Positions 45,310-60,357 of a stretch of 64,000 nt of DNA are shown here, in pieces (within the stretch, counting starts at the first letter, position 1; each line of letters begins with the position of its first letter). This stretch comes from Boswellia sacra (Eukaryota > Streptophyta > Magnoliopsida > Sapindales > Burseraceae). A program made the position numbers and the translations under genes. The notes beneath the pieces are model-generated. The model saw only the letters and a list, made by a program, of their open reading frames with translations, was not told where the DNA came from and searched no databases. The DNA lies in contig SNVD02009140.1 in assembly GCA_013180625.2 (NCBI GenBank), positions 186,001-250,000 of the forward strand, read 5' to 3'.

Positions 45310-46102
45310 TGTTAGGACCATGCCATGTGTAATATCGTATATCAGTCTATGTGGCATTGCTAAGCTGGCTATTTTGAAAGAAAAACAAGAAATATTATTT
45401 TGCTCTTCTGCATTATTTTGTTTCCTATTTTATTGGATTCAATTAGGAAAGACATTACTGATTGTAATTTCCATAATCTTGTTTTAATTTTAGAAAGATT
45501 TTTATTTAACTTTGTTTTAGGAAAGATTCTTTATTCTATTCTATTATTGAATATCCTAAAGAGAGTTAGTTTTCCTAGTAATCATGATATGCAGATCTTG
45601 AAAATATTTTGAAGTATTCTTATGCAATAAGGAAAGCTGGTCTTGCAATACAAATAGAGGAAGTTTTATTGAATTCCAAGAAGAGATATAAGCTTATGTT
45701 AGAGGCTATTTAAGTGACCTTTGTTGATTATTAGCGTATGTTGTTATTTTGTGTCTACGAATGATTATCGAATGCTCAAGAGGGCTTGGTCACAAAGGTT
45801 GGGTAGTGAAGTGCTGCAAGGATTAGGAAGTTGGTCTACAATGGTCAAAATTCTTAGAGAGATAGCGTAGGTTACAAAGAAAGTCAAGTGTGTGAGAAAG
45901 GGTTTTCCACTACAGTAAATCCAAGTAATTATAATCGTGAACGAATTAGTAGATTATAGCCTGACTGCCCGTGGGTGTAAGCTGGTTCTAGCCAAACCAC
46001 ATAAAAGTTTATTATGCATCTTTTACTTTGATGTTGTTTACATTGGATTTAAGTACACGCATGTTATTCGACGTTACTGAACTCTAGACTTCAAAACTTA
46101 CA
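45310..46102 (+). mobile_element. Diverged solo LTR of family B
   Basis: Starts TGTTAGGACCATGCC and ends AACTTACA. It is collinear with the reverse complement of 28812-30190 (shared AGGAAAGATTCTTTATTCT-type blocks) but much diverged and shorter. The target duplication is weak (AAGGG / AATGA). Tandem copy 1 has the empty site near 38950. Confidence 0.65.
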
Positions 46103-46125
46103 AATGATAAATCATATACATAGGG

Positions 46126-47116
46126 CTAGTTTAGGGTTGCTCTTATTCTTAAAAAATACGTTTTTTTTCTACAACAATAATAATTCAGGGTATTTGGGGT
46201 TGCTTATCAACCTGCTTCAAGATGAAGTAATTGCTCCAAAAAAAAAAAATAATAATCAGATTTTATAGAGGACCCCAAAAGCAACGGCTTGGCTGCTTTT
46301 GGAAACCTACTTCTGCTTTTCAAATATAAAAGTTTAAAGTACCCTCACTAGAAAAATAAAAATACAAAATTATTCCTGTTGTTAAATTTATTTTTTTCTT
46401 TAAAAAAATTATACTAATTTAATAAGAAAAATTATAAATATTTATTGATTTATTTTCATAAAAATGTTTTATAAATTTTATTTATTTTCATAAATTTTTA
46501 TTTTTATGAAAATTTTAAAATTACTTAAAATTTCATAATAATTTATTTAATTAAGTAATTATTTAATGAAAATAATATTTTAAAATATTTTTTAATTTAC
46601 TGTATTTATGGATATATATTTTTTATTTATAATAAAATATATTGAATATAAATTCATGTTATGTAAATTTATAATATGTGTATAGAACTTAAATCATTTC
46701 ATAAATAAATAGATCTATTTTGATATTATAATATTAATTTTAAATTATTTTAGTCTAAAATATTCTTTAAATAATTTATATAGACATTTTTTAAAATAAT
46801 TATAAAAAAGAAAAAGAATTGATTGTTTATTTGATTAATTTATATAGATAATGTTGAAAATAATTAAAAAAAGGAAGACAATTTGATCGTAAAATATTAA
46901 TAATTAAATATTATAAAAAAATAATGTATATGCCTATTTTGGTCATTTACACATGATAAAATATGTAGTAATAGCAATCCTAAATACCTGTATCCTAATT
47001 TTGAGAAGCAAAACAGTTTTAAAAAGTTGATTGAATAAACACATTCTTTTTTTTTTAAGCTGATTTTTTCTACAGCAAAGCATACACTGCTTATTTCCAC
47101 AGCAGTAGCAACTCTA
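46126..47116. mobile_element. AT-rich insertion with imperfect terminal inverted repeats
   Basis: Present in tandem copy 2 only. The outer ends GGGCTAGTTTAGGGTTGCT and AGCAACTCTAAAATGGCT are imperfect inverted repeats, with a second inner pair (GGGTATTTGGGGTTGCT near 46189; AGCAATCCTAAATACC near 46973). This suggests a MITE inserted into a related MITE. The superfamily is not determined. Confidence 0.45.
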
Positions 47117-47710
47117 AAATGGCTCATAATTGCTTTCAATTGCAGAAAAATACATTTTAATCAATTCTTAATGATAATTTAAAAAAAAAAAAAACTTGTC
47201 CTCGAAGTTAACTTAAAATTTATTGGGTCCCCCTAATTTAAATTCGACTCCTTTGAAAGAGACATAATCTGTGATAACAGAAAAGCAATAAGAAGGGGAA
47301 CAAATGAGCTTTAACGCTTTGTATCAATTGCATTAATTCCTCTAGATAAGGAACTTGGCACGAAGTGACAACATTATCGCTTGGTGGAACTCCACATGTT
47401 AATTTTCGACAGGCCTCAATTTTCTTTTGGTTTGGGGTAATTTTTTTTTGGTTACTTCAATCTTAGAAAAAAAAATTACACCTTTGCAAAATCTAATTTT
47501 ATTAATATTGATTTTTTTATTAAACTTCATGGAAATTGTTATTATATAGTTTTCTAGTTTAATATTAGTTTAGTACATTCAATTTTTTGTTGTCACATAA
47601 AATGTACGAGTTCGTTTATTTGGTATTATGGACGATGAATGTAAAGGTGTGAGCGAGAAAAAAAAAATCACAAAAAGAGCAATCAATTTTAGAACGACTT
47701 TGGACACAAT

Positions 47711-48739
47711 AGAAGTCCAAAAACTTGCATAAATTAAGTTTGACTTAACTGTTAGTCAAGAGCAGTTAAACTTTAAACTAATAAGTTAGTCCCTAATTTT
47801 AACTTTTGTTTGATTTAAATAATTTAGGTATTTAATAGAAAGAGACACAAACCTACCTTGAGAATTCTTGAAATTCTATATAGTCACCTTAGGTTTTTAA
47901 AAATTTTGCATATTTCCTCTTGTCATTAGTCGATCAATTTTTTTTTTGTTATATATATGAATAAGATTAATATATTAATAAAATTATCCTCTAACTTTAA
48001 TATTAAAAATGGTAGATTAATTCAAGAATTAATAGTGTACATTAAATAAATATAATAAAATTACATCTACTAAATAAAGAAAAAGCTAAAAAAAGTCCAC
48101 CAACAAACACTTTGACAAATACTTTTAATTAATTATTGTGGTAAATAATTGAACAAAAATCTATAAAAATAATAACTCGTTTTCCTATATGGGAAATAGT
48201 ATTAATGGTAACTTTATTTTATTTTAAATCTTCTACATTTTTTTCTTTGTTTTGATAAGATGGGGAATGAATTTTTATTGCAATTTATGGTGAATGGTTG
48301 CCAGTGGAGTTTTCTATAATTTTTTTTTCCAAATTTAATAAGAATATTTATATTGAATTATTAATTTGTTTAAAAATTATATATATTTAATATTACTCAA
48401 TTATATTTTAAATTAATGTACCATTTCAAAAATTAAAGTAAAAGGACAATTTCATGAATATATTAATTTTATTGATATAATAATATAAAACTTGACATAC
48501 GCTGATTGCAAGTAAGGTGTATGATATTTTAGAAACATGAGGTGGCTATGTAAGATTTCAAAAAATCTCATTTGTATCTCTATCTATCAAATACCAAAAT
48601 TATCTTAAAAATCAAGGATTGATTTTTAAATTTTGACTATCCTTGACTCACTTAAGTCTAATTAAGTCCCAACCTTTGGGGTGTGTTTGACTTCCCCCTT
48701 TTTACGCCTAACAATCCACTAAGAGCGTTAAGTAGTTTT
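47711..48739. other. AT-rich insert in tandem copy 2, no gene seen
   Basis: Absent from tandem copy 1. Long A/T stretches, no ORF of note and no clear terminal repeats. Possibly a decayed DNA element. Confidence 0.4.
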
Positions 48740-48935
48740 AGGTATACATCTAACCCAAACAATCAAATCTATATAACTTAATGTGGTACAAATTCATTAG
48801 ATGGATACAAAATAAAAAAGAAATTGAAAACTTTTTTATAAATAAAGTGGAATCTATATATCTAATGAGTTTGTGCCAAGTTTGATTGTATAAGTTTGGT
48901 TATATTAGTTGGTTGTATATCTAAACCTATTCAAC
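48740..48935. repeat. ~200-bp inverted repeat (MITE-like foldback)
   Basis: The left arm TTTTAGGTATACATCTAACC…CATTAGATGGA (48742-48803) pairs imperfectly with the right arm TCTAATGAGTTTGTGCC…TTGTATATCTAAACCTA (48860-48930). It is immediately left of the Tourist-like MITE. Confidence 0.5.
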
Positions 48936-48940
48936 CTTAA

Positions 48941-49475
48941 GGGCATGTTTGATGCGCTGTATAATATTGCATAGGATAGCATAAATTTATTTGGATTGGA
49001 TTGGATTGAATAGTATAGGACAAGATTAGATAAAACATAATACTATATTATGTTTGATAGAATATTGCTGTATTAAATAAAACCCAAAAAAAATTATATG
49101 TGAAACATTTAATTTAAATATAAATAATAATTAAAATTATTTTTAAAATAAAAATTTAATTATTAAATTTTTTATTTATTTAAATAATTATTTTTTATTT
49201 AAATAATTACTAAACTATTTATTAATTGTATAAATATATAAATATTTAATTTATATAATTTTTTTGTATTTATTAGTGAAAATTGAGACAAAAATAAGCT
49301 TATACGGTGTAATACCATGGGTAGGCTTGGTATAAAAATGCTCAACTTTTATGCAAACAGTACCGCTACAGTACCCACTACAGTACCTGTGTTATACTAT
49401 ACAGTCCCGTATCAAACGTAGTATAATTTCTTAATGTTATATAATGCAGCGCTGTACAGTACATCAAACACGCCC
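48941..49475. mobile_element. Tourist/PIF-Harbinger-like MITE
   Basis: Inverted ends GGGCATGTTTGATGCGCTGT and ACAGTACATCAAACACGCCC, flanked by TAA on both sides (48938-48940, 49476-49478). This is the 3-bp duplication typical of PIF/Harbinger. Non-coding. Confidence 0.75.
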
Positions 49476-49710
49476 TAAAAGCAATAAAATGAGAGACAAA
49501 TTCTGTGCTGGAAAAAGGTGGGGAGAGAATGAGAGGAAATAGAGAGAGATAAACGGAAGGGGGAGAACATTGGGTTATGTCTTTACGAGGAGAAAGTGGC
49601 GATCATCTTCTTAGTCTTTCCCTTTCTTCACATTTAGAATTTCATTAGATTTTTACCTTAAATCGAAGTCATACTTTACAATTTTAGGATTTCCAGGCAG
49701 TAAGCTTCAC

Positions 49711-50236
49711 TTCCCCCAACATTTCCCTCTAATATTAAGAGGATCTAAAATTTAAAATTCTGTTTTCATTTTTTGTACACAAGAGGAGTCCACGATGCTT
49801 ATCTTTTACGTGTTCTTTTTATTTTAAATTAAATGGAAACAGTAATTAGTTAACAGCAAATGGTTGATCGTTGTGCAATTAACAAAATAAATTATGCACG
49901 ATATAAGATGTGAAGGCTACTGATGAGGGACTGTGAGCAATATGAGTTGAATAAGGGAAGAAACAAATCAGTGAAAAATTCCTTCATTTGGCCTGGTATT
50001 TACTAGGCATGTTATTATACAGATATGTAGGATATCTATAAAGCATTTGCTTACAAATATCTACTAAATCAAGTAAAATATAGTAGGTGAAAACTCGAGA
50101 GGTAGTGGTACGACATACACTTGCAGTAAGCGCTACAAGGTGGTAGATCGGTCTCACCACACTCGATCAATTGTATTGATACCCTACCCTTAATATCAAC
50201 AAAGTTTCAATTCAACTAGGAAATAAATAAAATTAA
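49711..50236. other. intergenic, nothing recognised
   Basis: AT-rich single-copy-looking sequence with a less AT-rich patch at 50085-50210. No ORF, RNA gene or repeat partner is seen. Confidence 0.5.
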
Positions 50237-51082
50237 TGTGATGTTTGTTTCAATCACTTAACACCTTTTATCTAAACACTTTTTAGAACTTAATTTACAC
50301 CACTTAATAGGATATTTGTTTCTTTTTTTATATACCACTTAAAAAAAATGATAAAAGAATATTTTACCTTTAATATGATTTTTTTACCCTTGTTAAAATG
50401 TAAAATATTAATATTTATATTTATACAATCATTTAAAAATTAAATAGTTAATAAAATTAAATCAAAATTCTTTTTCATTTAAATAATTAATATTATATTT
50501 TTTACAACATTTAAAAAATTATTTTTAACTAAAATTAAATAAAATTCTTTTTCATTTAAATAGCTAATATTATATTATATAAACTTATATTATATTATTA
50601 TATAACTACTATATCATTAATATTATCAATTTTTAAAATTCATTCCTCCAATTAGATTAAGTATAAACCATATCAATTTGTATAAAAAAAATATTTATAA
50701 TTGGTTAACTTTTATTTTAAATTAATTAACTAATAATATTTCAAATTAATTCTATGATTCAAAATATGATCCTCAAAATGTATAGAGATATTTTTTATAT
50801 TATTTTAATATATAGAAATATTTTTAACCCTTCATTTCAATAATAATGATTAAAAAATTAAATAAAATTTATATTATTTTAATACGTAACAATATTTATG
50901 ACATAAAACTTTTAACACCTTACTTAAACAATAGTAATTAAAAAATGATAAATTTTTATTTTTTTAATTAAATGATTTATTACTTAAAATAAATGTTAAA
51001 TAAAAAAACAAACAAAAATTTTAAGATTTAAATCTAAAGACTTCAAATATTAAATGATAAGTGAAAGAAATCAAACACCACC
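50237..51082. mobile_element. PIF/Harbinger-like MITE, 846 bp
   Basis: Ends TGTGATGTTTGTTTCAATCA and AGAAATCAAACACCACC are imperfect inverted repeats, with TAA on both sides (50234-50236, 51083-51085). Interior very AT-rich, non-coding. Confidence 0.65.
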
Positions 51083-51239
51083 TAACCAATATTAGACAAA
51101 AAGAGACAAAAAGGGCCGAGGGTGGTTACAGTGTTAAAAGAATACCAAGTACCAAACCATATACTTTAGATGGCATTAAAAACGAAAAAGTAAAATAAAA
51201 TATAAAAACGAGAGAAAAAAATTATGTTATAAATCAGAA

Positions 51240-51494
51240 TGGGCCCTTTTATAATCCATTCAAGTAGATGGTAAACGGAATCTCATCCTCCACAAGTAAT
51301 GATAAATTCAAAATCTCCAAAGACTGTACGACAGGCACGGTAATGTAAGATTCAAAAACACGTCTTCCCCATCGTTAGAGAGTTCCTCTTGATATCAAGT
51401 CTTAACAATGCTTTATTCAAAACTGTAGGCTACTTCTACTGAGAATAAAGGGAGAGGGCCCTCTTACTAACACACTATCAGGCCAAGACCGAAT
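51240..51494 (-). other. 3' untranslated region and downstream flank of malate dehydrogenase
   Basis: About 250 bases after the stop codon with no ORF. The exact polyadenylation site cannot be fixed by eye. Confidence 0.4.
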
Positions 51495-54567
<3,073 letters not shown>

Positions 54568-54700
54568 TAACTCAGATCAGGAAAAGGCGAACCGAATCGT
54601 TTAGTATGGACGTCGAGGTTGCTGAGCATGAGAGGGAGAGCTTTGATTAGTGATTGTGGAGAAACAGGCGGAGATATTTATGAGCAAGGAAATGATGAAG
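54568..54700 (-). promoter_or_regulatory. MDH core promoter and leader
   Basis: On minus, CATAAATATC (54673-54682) is a plausible TATA box. It is about 105-115 bases upstream of the ATG, placing transcription start near 54645. Inferred only from position and sequence. Confidence 0.4.
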
Positions 54701-55114
54701 CCAAGGGCAGGGTGATGGAAACAAGGTCGATTAGAAACGGAGTCGTTTTGGCAGTTTGACAATATTATTAAACGATGTCGGGAGCGTCCTTTATCACAAA
54801 AAGGTGTGCAAGCGCGTGATAGCGTACGCCAAACGCATTTGCGGTTAAGATGCCTGGGAGTGGCGTGGAATAGGCGTGTTGAGCGAAGCGGATGAGGTAA
54901 CGCTGTAACGGCCACATATCATGTTGCTAGTGGGTCATGACTCATGACTCAACAAACAATCAAAAGTAGTTACGGGGATAAAAGCGGAACTAACTAGTGG
55001 TCGTGGATCGACCTGACCTTTTTACCAACATGTCAAAAGCGTGACTTGGAGTCTGTGACTGTTACACTGTTGACTGTGGCTTTTTTTTTTAGCACTGTTA
55101 CTGCTATTAGCATG
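54701..55114. other. MDH upstream region, no gene
   Basis: Includes direct TGACTCATGACTCA repeats (about 54935-54950; TGACTCA is a bZIP/AP-1-like core) and a T-run at 55079-55090. The element H boundary is at 55115. Confidence 0.45.
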
Positions 55115-56056
55115 TGTTAATATCAAAAATCGGCCAACCTCTACTTCGTGGATAAAATTTATATTTGTTATAGAAAATTTGACTCAACCAGAAGAAAAAT
55201 AGAGAAATATGTGGAGAAAAAGAAAGTAGAAAATTTTGGATCACGTGTTCGATAAGATAGTTGTTGTATTTTAGTCAACTGACACTCTAGTGGTTTAAAC
55301 GATATGCACAAAGAGAAAACAAAGGGTCAAAAGTACAGGCGGTGCCGACAATAATCTTTTGATGCTCAAGTCAGAGATTAAATATGGAGTGAAAATATAT
55401 GATTGACCAAGAAGAGACAAGATAGAGAGAGAGTTTCATGTTAGAGAGAGAGAGTTTTCTCCAAAACTTGGCTTGAAGCAAAGGAGCCTATTTATAGGAG
55501 TAACTCTTATACATGTTGTCATGCATGATGTAGGAGTGACACCTCATTACATGTAAAAAAGTTGGTGATAATACCTAGAGCCATGGAGACACTTGGAGGA
55601 CAATGATCTCATTTTAAGAGACACTCGGAGAGACATTTCTATAGAGTCTTATGCCTCTAATATTTTGCTAGTTTTTATGGAACTTGGAAGATAATCATTA
55701 AACGTAAGAGGAGCAGCTCTTATTAAATACTTTTTTTTGACATTGATAGCTATGATTTAGAAACATGTACCATGCAATATCTTTGGTGACAAAATTAGAG
55801 GTCGTATCATTCGTCGACCAAGCAATGCATTTGTTATATAATTATCTAGTCAACCAAAAATTCTCAATAATAGGAGTAATGATAAAGACTTTGTCAAGCA
55901 AATCTATAACGAAGGATCCACTATTTAAAGAGTCATGTCGTCATGTAGGATAAAATACTCGTCTATTCCAATTAAAGTACAAGAAAAAAATTATATGCCT
56001 TGGTGATGTGACTCGAAAAATTAATCTCATTGGTCATCCTAATTTTTTATCCAACA
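55115..56056 (-). repeat. Element H 3' LTR (left)
   Basis: TGTTAATATCAAAAATCGG to TTATCCAACA. It contains GAGAGAGA tracts (55425-55455). The TATTTATAGGAGTAACTCTT segment near 55490 (also 60720) may include a TATA box on plus, but orientation argues against its use. Confidence 0.75.
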
Positions 56057-57629
56057 GCTAGGCCCCCCAAGTTCTAAGTCAAAGCATTAACATTTGGCTT
56101 GGGACTTGACTCTTTGAAGAATACATTAAGCAATACTCCATATGTATTAGTAACACACTTTTGATTGCGTTCTTTTCTTCAAAGTTGATTCAAATACTAA
56201 CAATTCTCACTATTTGCTTGACAGTGCTTATTGTGCCTTTTTGTGTTAACTTCTCTTTAGCAAGGAGAGCAAGATTGTAAGTGAATTTGTTGCTGTGCTG
56301 CTCTAGAATAGTAGAGGAAAATAAGTAGCAACTAAAATTATAAAGGAGAAAGTTGTATAAGAGAAATCCTTCCAAGTTAAAGAGAAAGTTGTACAAGGAG
56401 AAAATACCAATATAATTGAATAAGACTTCGTCGACATCTCTTATCTACTAAAGTGCAGGCGATTTAGCTTGGCTCGTCAACCAAATCCGGATTGGACCTT
56501 CTAATTTCAACACAAAGCTTCCATTAATTGTTGAAGTGACTTTTGGAGGAAAGGATGCGACTGGTTGCAAGGCACAAACAAGTAACACAAACATACTATT
56601 CTTAAAATCCCTTTAGCAATCAAGATTTAGATGAAGTCTTCATATGTGAAGGTTTCACAAAATCCAACCTAATACCATTAAATGTATGGAGGGTTTGATA
56701 TTTCTTTCTTCTCATGAATTGATGATAAAGACTTGTATTTGTCTCGTCTTTCCTTATTTAAGTATGTCTCTTCTAATTGTTTCTTCCACTTGAAAAGGTT
56801 GATGAAGAGACTAATGTCAGTTGTGGAGGCTATGGTGCCCAATAATATCCAGTGGAATGTATGGCTTTGATAGAGCTAGTGTTATCAGTGAAGTTGATGA
56901 TACTAATAGAGCTGATGTCACTAAAAAAATTAGTGGTGCTTATGACGCTGTTGTGTGCCAATAATACTTGCAAAAGATTTTGAGTTAACGAGGAGATTTG
57001 ATCTTCTATCATTGTAATGATTTATCTTCTTTCTTTTGACTGTTTTCGGAGAATACGATTTTATGTTATTGTGTTTGGAGAATTGAACTCATAAAAGTAG
57101 CCTTTATCATTTATTTGATTTTTGTTTGGAGTACCCTGATTGTTCTTATACCTTCATATTCACATCACATCTTTATCTATTATGAGATAAAAGCTTGGTC
57201 GACTAGAGGGTAGATAAATTGGCATACCTTAGATATTGTACACTCACCAATTAAATTGCCATCTCAAATGGTGATCTCAAATAGAGGGATTTCGGTAGAC
57301 CAAGTACACCAATTTAAGTATCTTTCTCAATAATCTATTCAAATATTGAATAGTTGTATGACAAGCATCAAAATGTCATCCATTATGCTAGCATCCTAGG
57401 TGGTGGTCACATATAACGGCCCTGGTTGACCAGATGCATTACATGAAAATCCTCATCTGGCGAAACATTCAAATAGAAGGTAAATTGACCATAGATGAAT
57501 CTTACAATTGTAAAAGTATAAGGTGGCTATATCCTAGGCATCACATGCCCTATGGCATCTCCAGCATTTCAAGTGGAGAAAATAAACCAAGGTCCTCGTC
57601 GACCTATCACATTGTGCTAAGAATCTTTC

Positions 57630-58480
57630 CTAGTGAATTCAAGTAATAGTACCTCAAGCGTTGGATCACCTTTTCTGTGAATTTAGGTTACAGTACTTCG
57701 AGCGTCAGTCTGCCTTTTAAGTTTAAGATAACTCTACCTTAGGCATCGTGTGCTCATGATTACTCTAGCACTTCAAATAGAGAAAATAAGTAAAGGTCCT
57801 AGTTGACCCAATATATTGTGTTAGAAATCTTTCCTCGCGAATTCAAGTAATAGTACCTCGGGTGCCGGATCGCCGCTCATGGTGAATCTGGGTAAGAGTA
57901 CCTCGAGCGCCAGTCTGCCTTGCCTCATGAATTTGGGTAATAGTACCTCGGGCGCTAAATCACCTATTTTAGCGAATTTGGGTCAGAGTAACTTGGGCGC
58001 CAATCCTCCTTGCCTGGTGAATTCGAATAATAGTACTTCGGACGCCAGTTCGCCTTTTAAGTTTAGACATCACGTACCCATGATTGTTGTAGCACTTCAA
58101 ATAGAGAAAATAAGTAAAGGTCCTGGTTGACCTAACATGTTGTGTCAGAAATTTTTCCTGATAAATTCGGGTAAAAGTACCTCGGTGCTGGTTTTCCGCA
58201 CCTGGTGAATCTGGGTAAGAGTATCTCAGGCGCCAGTCCGCCTTACCCGGTGAATTTAAGTAATAGTACCTCGGAGTCGAATTGCCTCTCTTAGTGAATT
58301 TGGGTAAGAGTACCTCGGGTGCCAGTTTGCCTTGCCTGGTGAATTTGGGTAATAGTACATCGGGCGCCAATTCGCTTTTGAAGTTTAGGGATCACGTGTC
58401 TATGATTGCACTAGCACTTCAAGTGGAGAAATAAACCATGGTCCTGGTTGACCTATTATATTGTGCTAGACATTGGAGAT
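57630..58480. repeat. two-level tandem repeat array in element H
   Basis: Short units of about 50-60 bp built on GTGAATTTGGGTAATAGTAC, CTCGGGCGCC and a TCGCC/TTGCC end recur at least ten times. They are grouped into four larger blocks, each closed by a roughly 110-bp segment (about 57530-57640, 57715-57850, 58055-58165, 58378-58470) sharing CACTTCAAATAGAGAAAATA and GGTCCTGGTTGACC. No protein reading is conserved between units. Confidence 0.8.
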
Positions 58481-58795
58481 TTTTATGGAGATTCAAACAT
58501 ACCAATGGAGAATCATCAACTTTTGAAGGAGATATATCCATCATAGATGTAATAAGGCACATATGTTTCAAGAATTATAACTTGGTTGATGTACTCAGTG
58601 AAATGTAAAACAAAGATTGTCGATAATACATTATCGTATATTCAAAATTACATGAACATATTTAATCTTCATTTTTGACAATGCAATGAGACTTATTGAG
58701 TTGATAGGAAGGAACCAACCTTTGTTGTCTTTTTTGGGTAGTTTTTGTTAATGAATACAAAAACAAACTCTTTTGTTGAGGATCCAGTGGGTGCA

Positions 58796-59123
58796 AGTTA
58801 TCATCTCTTGGTCTAGACTAAAAATTGGAATAGTTTCTTCAATCAGTTAATCAGGAATAACTTCTTCATCTGGTTGACCACTATCATCCCTTGATGACGT
58901 GGCTTGGAAAATTAATCTCATTGGTTGTCGTAATTTTCATCCAACAACTAGCTCTCCTGATCTACAATCCGAATGTAAGGGATGATAATGATCAACCAGA
59001 TGAAGAAGTTATTCCTGATCAACCAGTTGAAGAAGCTATTCTAATCTTTAGTCTAGACCAAGAGATGATAACTTGAGAATTTCTGGTTGACCACTATCAT
59101 CCCTTGCATTCGGATTGTAGATA
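58796..59123. repeat. nested inverted repeats around a fragment of the H LTR end
   Basis: The arm 58796-58896 is repeated inverted at about 58976-59078 (about 91% by eye). The spacer (58897-58956) is a copy of the LTR end at 55985-56056 (AAATTAATCTCATTGGTTG…CAACAACTAG). A second, overlapping inverted pair joins 58957-59000 with 59087-59123 (CAATCCGAATG / CATTCGGATTG). Confidence 0.75.
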
Positions 59124-59140
59124 AGGGAAGTCTCCTTAAC

Positions 59141-59524
59141 TTATTCTTTTATAGCAATGGCATAACACGTTCTTGTCAACTCTTGATCACCTCGTACAAC
59201 TCTTACCCCTTCTTCAATAAGAAATTTCGTTGTCAAGTGGTAGATGGAGATTGCTGCCTTAAAGTTGACTAGATCTAGTCGACCAAGAATAACATTATAA
59301 GCACTAGAAAAATCTACCACTAAGAAATTCACAAGGGTGGCTCTCTTATGAAGATCATCTCCTGCTGTTACTAGTAATTGGATTGAACCAATAGGGGTTA
59401 CACGATCTCCAGCAAAACCTTTCAAGGAGGTTTCATTTGGTTGGAGCAGATCTTTGGATAATTCCATGTGAGTGAAGGCATCCAGGAAAAGTATATCTAC
59501 GAAACTCCCAGTATCCACCAACAC
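59141..59524 (-). pseudogene. Element H aspartic protease (retropepsin-type)
   Basis: 127 open codons: MLVDTGSFVDILFLDAFTHM carries the catalytic DTGS, and NVILGRLDLVNFKAAIS is the flap-side ILGR motif of plant Ty3/Gypsy proteases. It would cut Gag. The frame connects upstream, after a shift, with 59433-59759 (SPLLFTKEDAKGVFFPCDD, the usual sequence before the protease). After it no RT is found, and the frame ends among repeats. The domain is well preserved, but the element is not complete. Confidence 0.8.
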
Positions 59525-60340
59525 TTGCTTGCTTTATACCTCGATTTGCGATTGTCATTGTTACTACCAAGACATCATCACATGGAAAAAATACACCTTT
59601 GGCATCCTCTTTGGTGAAGAGTAATGGACTATGGGAAAGGCGGGGTTCTTTCACAGCCCTTGTCGACATACCAACCTCTAGAGCTTCTATAAACCCCCAA
59701 CCTCTCTTACATGAGCTTTTAAAGCATGATGTGAATTTCTCACGATACTTGGTCCCCAAACTATTGTACTGGTAAAGGCGATCTTTTTCTCGGTCAATCT
59801 GGTATGCCTCCCTCGCTCTTCTCTCTCTGTTGCTTTAGTCACCTTGGCAATATTTGGTGCTTCTCCTATCGACCATGACAATCAACCATTAAAGGCCCTC
59901 AATTGTCATTCCTTTTTTTTAATTATTTCTTTCTGCAGCACGACTATGATTAGAATGGGCTTCATTTCCTAACGCATTGTCTCCATATCAACCAAAATTA
60001 TACAGTATTCTCTTTCTGTGACTATGGTGCTGACTTGCATTGGCTCCATCCACAAGCTAGTTTGGCATACGGTTGACCAGGAGCTTGTTGATCATTTGTC
60101 AAGATCTCATCAATATCAACATGGAGAAATTTTTTTCGCTTGTACAGGTTGAGTTTGCATTTGTCACTTTGTTGGTTTATAAGCCTCAGTTGTTCTTAGA
60201 TAGCCTCCACCTCTTATTATCGTGACCCTTCTTCCCTTCACTGTTCTTGACCCCTCTTTGTCACTATAGAAATCCTTAATAGCGATGTTCCCTTTTGGTG
60301 GGTTGTTTATGGCGATATATATGACTTTTGGTTAGAATTT
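59433..60340 (-). pseudogene. gag: Element H gag to protease linker remnants
   Basis: Frames 59759-59433 and 59881-59687 (minus) are Arg/Lys-rich. Only the part next to the protease is recognisable by its FTKEDA…PCDDVLVVTM sequence. The gag core between 59900 and 60340 is too broken to identify. Confidence 0.5.
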
Positions 60341-60357
60341 CCACAGACAGCGCTAAC

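Larger units (their letters stand above)
41270..49710. repeat. Tandem segmental duplication, copy 2, enlarged by insertions
   Basis: Same original sequence as 37970-41215, in the same orientation and directly adjoining it. Original blocks: 41270-41336, 44610-45309, 46103-46125, about 47117-47710 and 49600-49710. The rest is inserted DNA. No gene is seen. Confidence 0.8.

Noticed and set aside
49711..50236. Possible non-coding RNA gene in the less AT-rich patch at 50085-50210
   Set aside because: No promoter elements, conserved RNA motif or clear fold could be recognised by eye.
57879..58370. Serine/glycine-rich ORFs in the repeat array (83 and 133 codons)
   Set aside because: They follow from the repeat unit length and are open in opposite strands. 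No conserved protein pattern.
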